Assembly: GCA_031269135.1 (NCBI GenBank) | Contig: JAISZP010000331.1 | Location: 1-12,343, forward strand | Length of the DNA stretch: 12,343 nucleotides | Reading direction: 5' to 3' | From: Deltaproteobacteria bacterium | GTDB taxonomy: Bacteria; Desulfobacterota; Desulfarculia; Adiutricales; Adiutricaceae | Shown: piece by piece, positions 11,977-12,343 of the stretch | Layout: every line of letters begins with the position of its first letter | How positions within the stretch are numbered: position 1 is the first letter of the stretch | Position numbers and translations under genes: made by a program | The notes under the pieces: generated by a model | Databases searched by the model: none | Seen by the model: the letters and a program-made list of their open reading frames with translations, nothing else | What the model was told of the DNA's origin: nothing

Positions 11977-12343
11977 TTATTTCACGCACCGCAATATCGC
12001 CATGCCGCCTTGCGTGTCCAAATAAAGTTCGCTGTAATAGCGGCGCAGGATTGCCCGCAGTTCGTCTTGAGTCCAGTATGGCGGAGTAAAAAAGCCTTTC
12101 GGCTGCAAGAAGGCTTTGACGAAAATATCGGCGGCAAAGCGGGCGCCTTTTAGGTAGAAGGTCGACAACAACATGCCGCTCGGTTTCAAGACCCGCGCCG
12201 CCAGATGGAAAGCCGCCTCCTTGTCGGGGAACGCGTGAAACCCATTCATGGAAAATATCGCATCAAAGACGGCGTTCCCGAAATTAAGCGTTCCCACGTC
12301 GCCTTGAACGCAAACGACATTCGGGCAGAGCGCGAATCGCTCC
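11977..12343 (-). CDS. Class I SAM-dependent methyltransferase (UbiE/Methyltransf_11-like), C-terminal part; 5' end outside window
   Basis: The last 121 residues or so of a Rossmann-fold methyltransferase are visible. Segments in order are VVCVQGDVGTLNF (the acidic post-I/motif II area, where the adenine-binding Asp lies), FDAIFSMNGFHAFPDKEAAF (strand 4 and following helix), the typical ARVLKPSGMLLSTFY (strand 5 region), then a terminal TQGGMAILRCVK before TAA at 11977. The glycine-rich SAM loop would lie beyond the right edge. The internal GTG at 12297 is not the start, because the frame is open and sensible to the end of the window. The substrate cannot be told. A repeat block separates it from the downstream genes. 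Confidence 0.88.
   Translation of the reverse strand, partial: ERFALCPNVVCVQGDVGTLNFGNAVFDAIFSMNGFHAFPDKEAAFHLAARVLKPSGMLLSTFYLKGARFAADIFVKAFLQPKGFFTPPYWTQDELRAILRRYYSELYLDTQGGMAILRCVK

Overview
The window looks like a stretch of a Gram-negative bacterial chromosome. An LPS-export outer-membrane protein (LptD) requires an outer membrane. The fused CobA-HemD enzyme, transcribed with hemC and a small FmdB-type zinc-ribbon gene, is an arrangement I associate with anaerobic Desulfobacterota (former Deltaproteobacteria). That placement is an inference, not proven by the sequence. Coding GC content is moderate and GTG start codons are common.

Left part (1-8467, all minus strand) is housekeeping. 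Read in the direction of transcription, the order is fmdB-like zinc ribbon, hemC, cobA-hemD fusion, uvrD/pcrA-type helicase, a 247-bp gap, folC, a 112-bp gap, then lptD, which runs off the left edge. The first four genes form a tight operon. FmdB and hemC are 2 bp apart, and the hemC/cobA-hemD and cobA-hemD/uvrD junctions are both 4-bp GTGA stop/start overlaps. HemC and the CobA-HemD fusion take porphobilinogen to hydroxymethylbilane, uroporphyrinogen III and precorrin-2. FolC (folate polyglutamylation) and LptD (LPS insertion) are unrelated neighbours.

Middle (8468-10032): a 541-bp divergent spacer rich in short degenerate repeats, then a plus-strand tyrosine recombinase of 340 residues. The recombinase keeps the catalytic Arg, Lys, Arg and Tyr, but the two usual His positions are Asp and Glu.

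Right part (10033-12343): a repeat-bearing spacer, a minus-strand winged-helix (MarR-like) regulator with a good promoter and Shine-Dalgarno sequence, a probable gene remnant with an in-frame TGA, another repeat block, and the 3' part of a class I SAM methyltransferase that runs off the right edge.

The most striking property is not one gene. The window is peppered with short degenerate tandem arrays of unrelated sequence. Between genes the units are 4, 13, 14, 16-17 and 17 bp. Inside genes they are always multiples of three: 15 bp in hemC, folC, lptD and the regulator, and 12 bp in cobA-hemD. This suggests a genome-wide process of repeated local duplication, filtered by reading frame in genes. 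No CRISPR array, rRNA, tRNA, complete insertion sequence or convincing rho-independent terminator was found.
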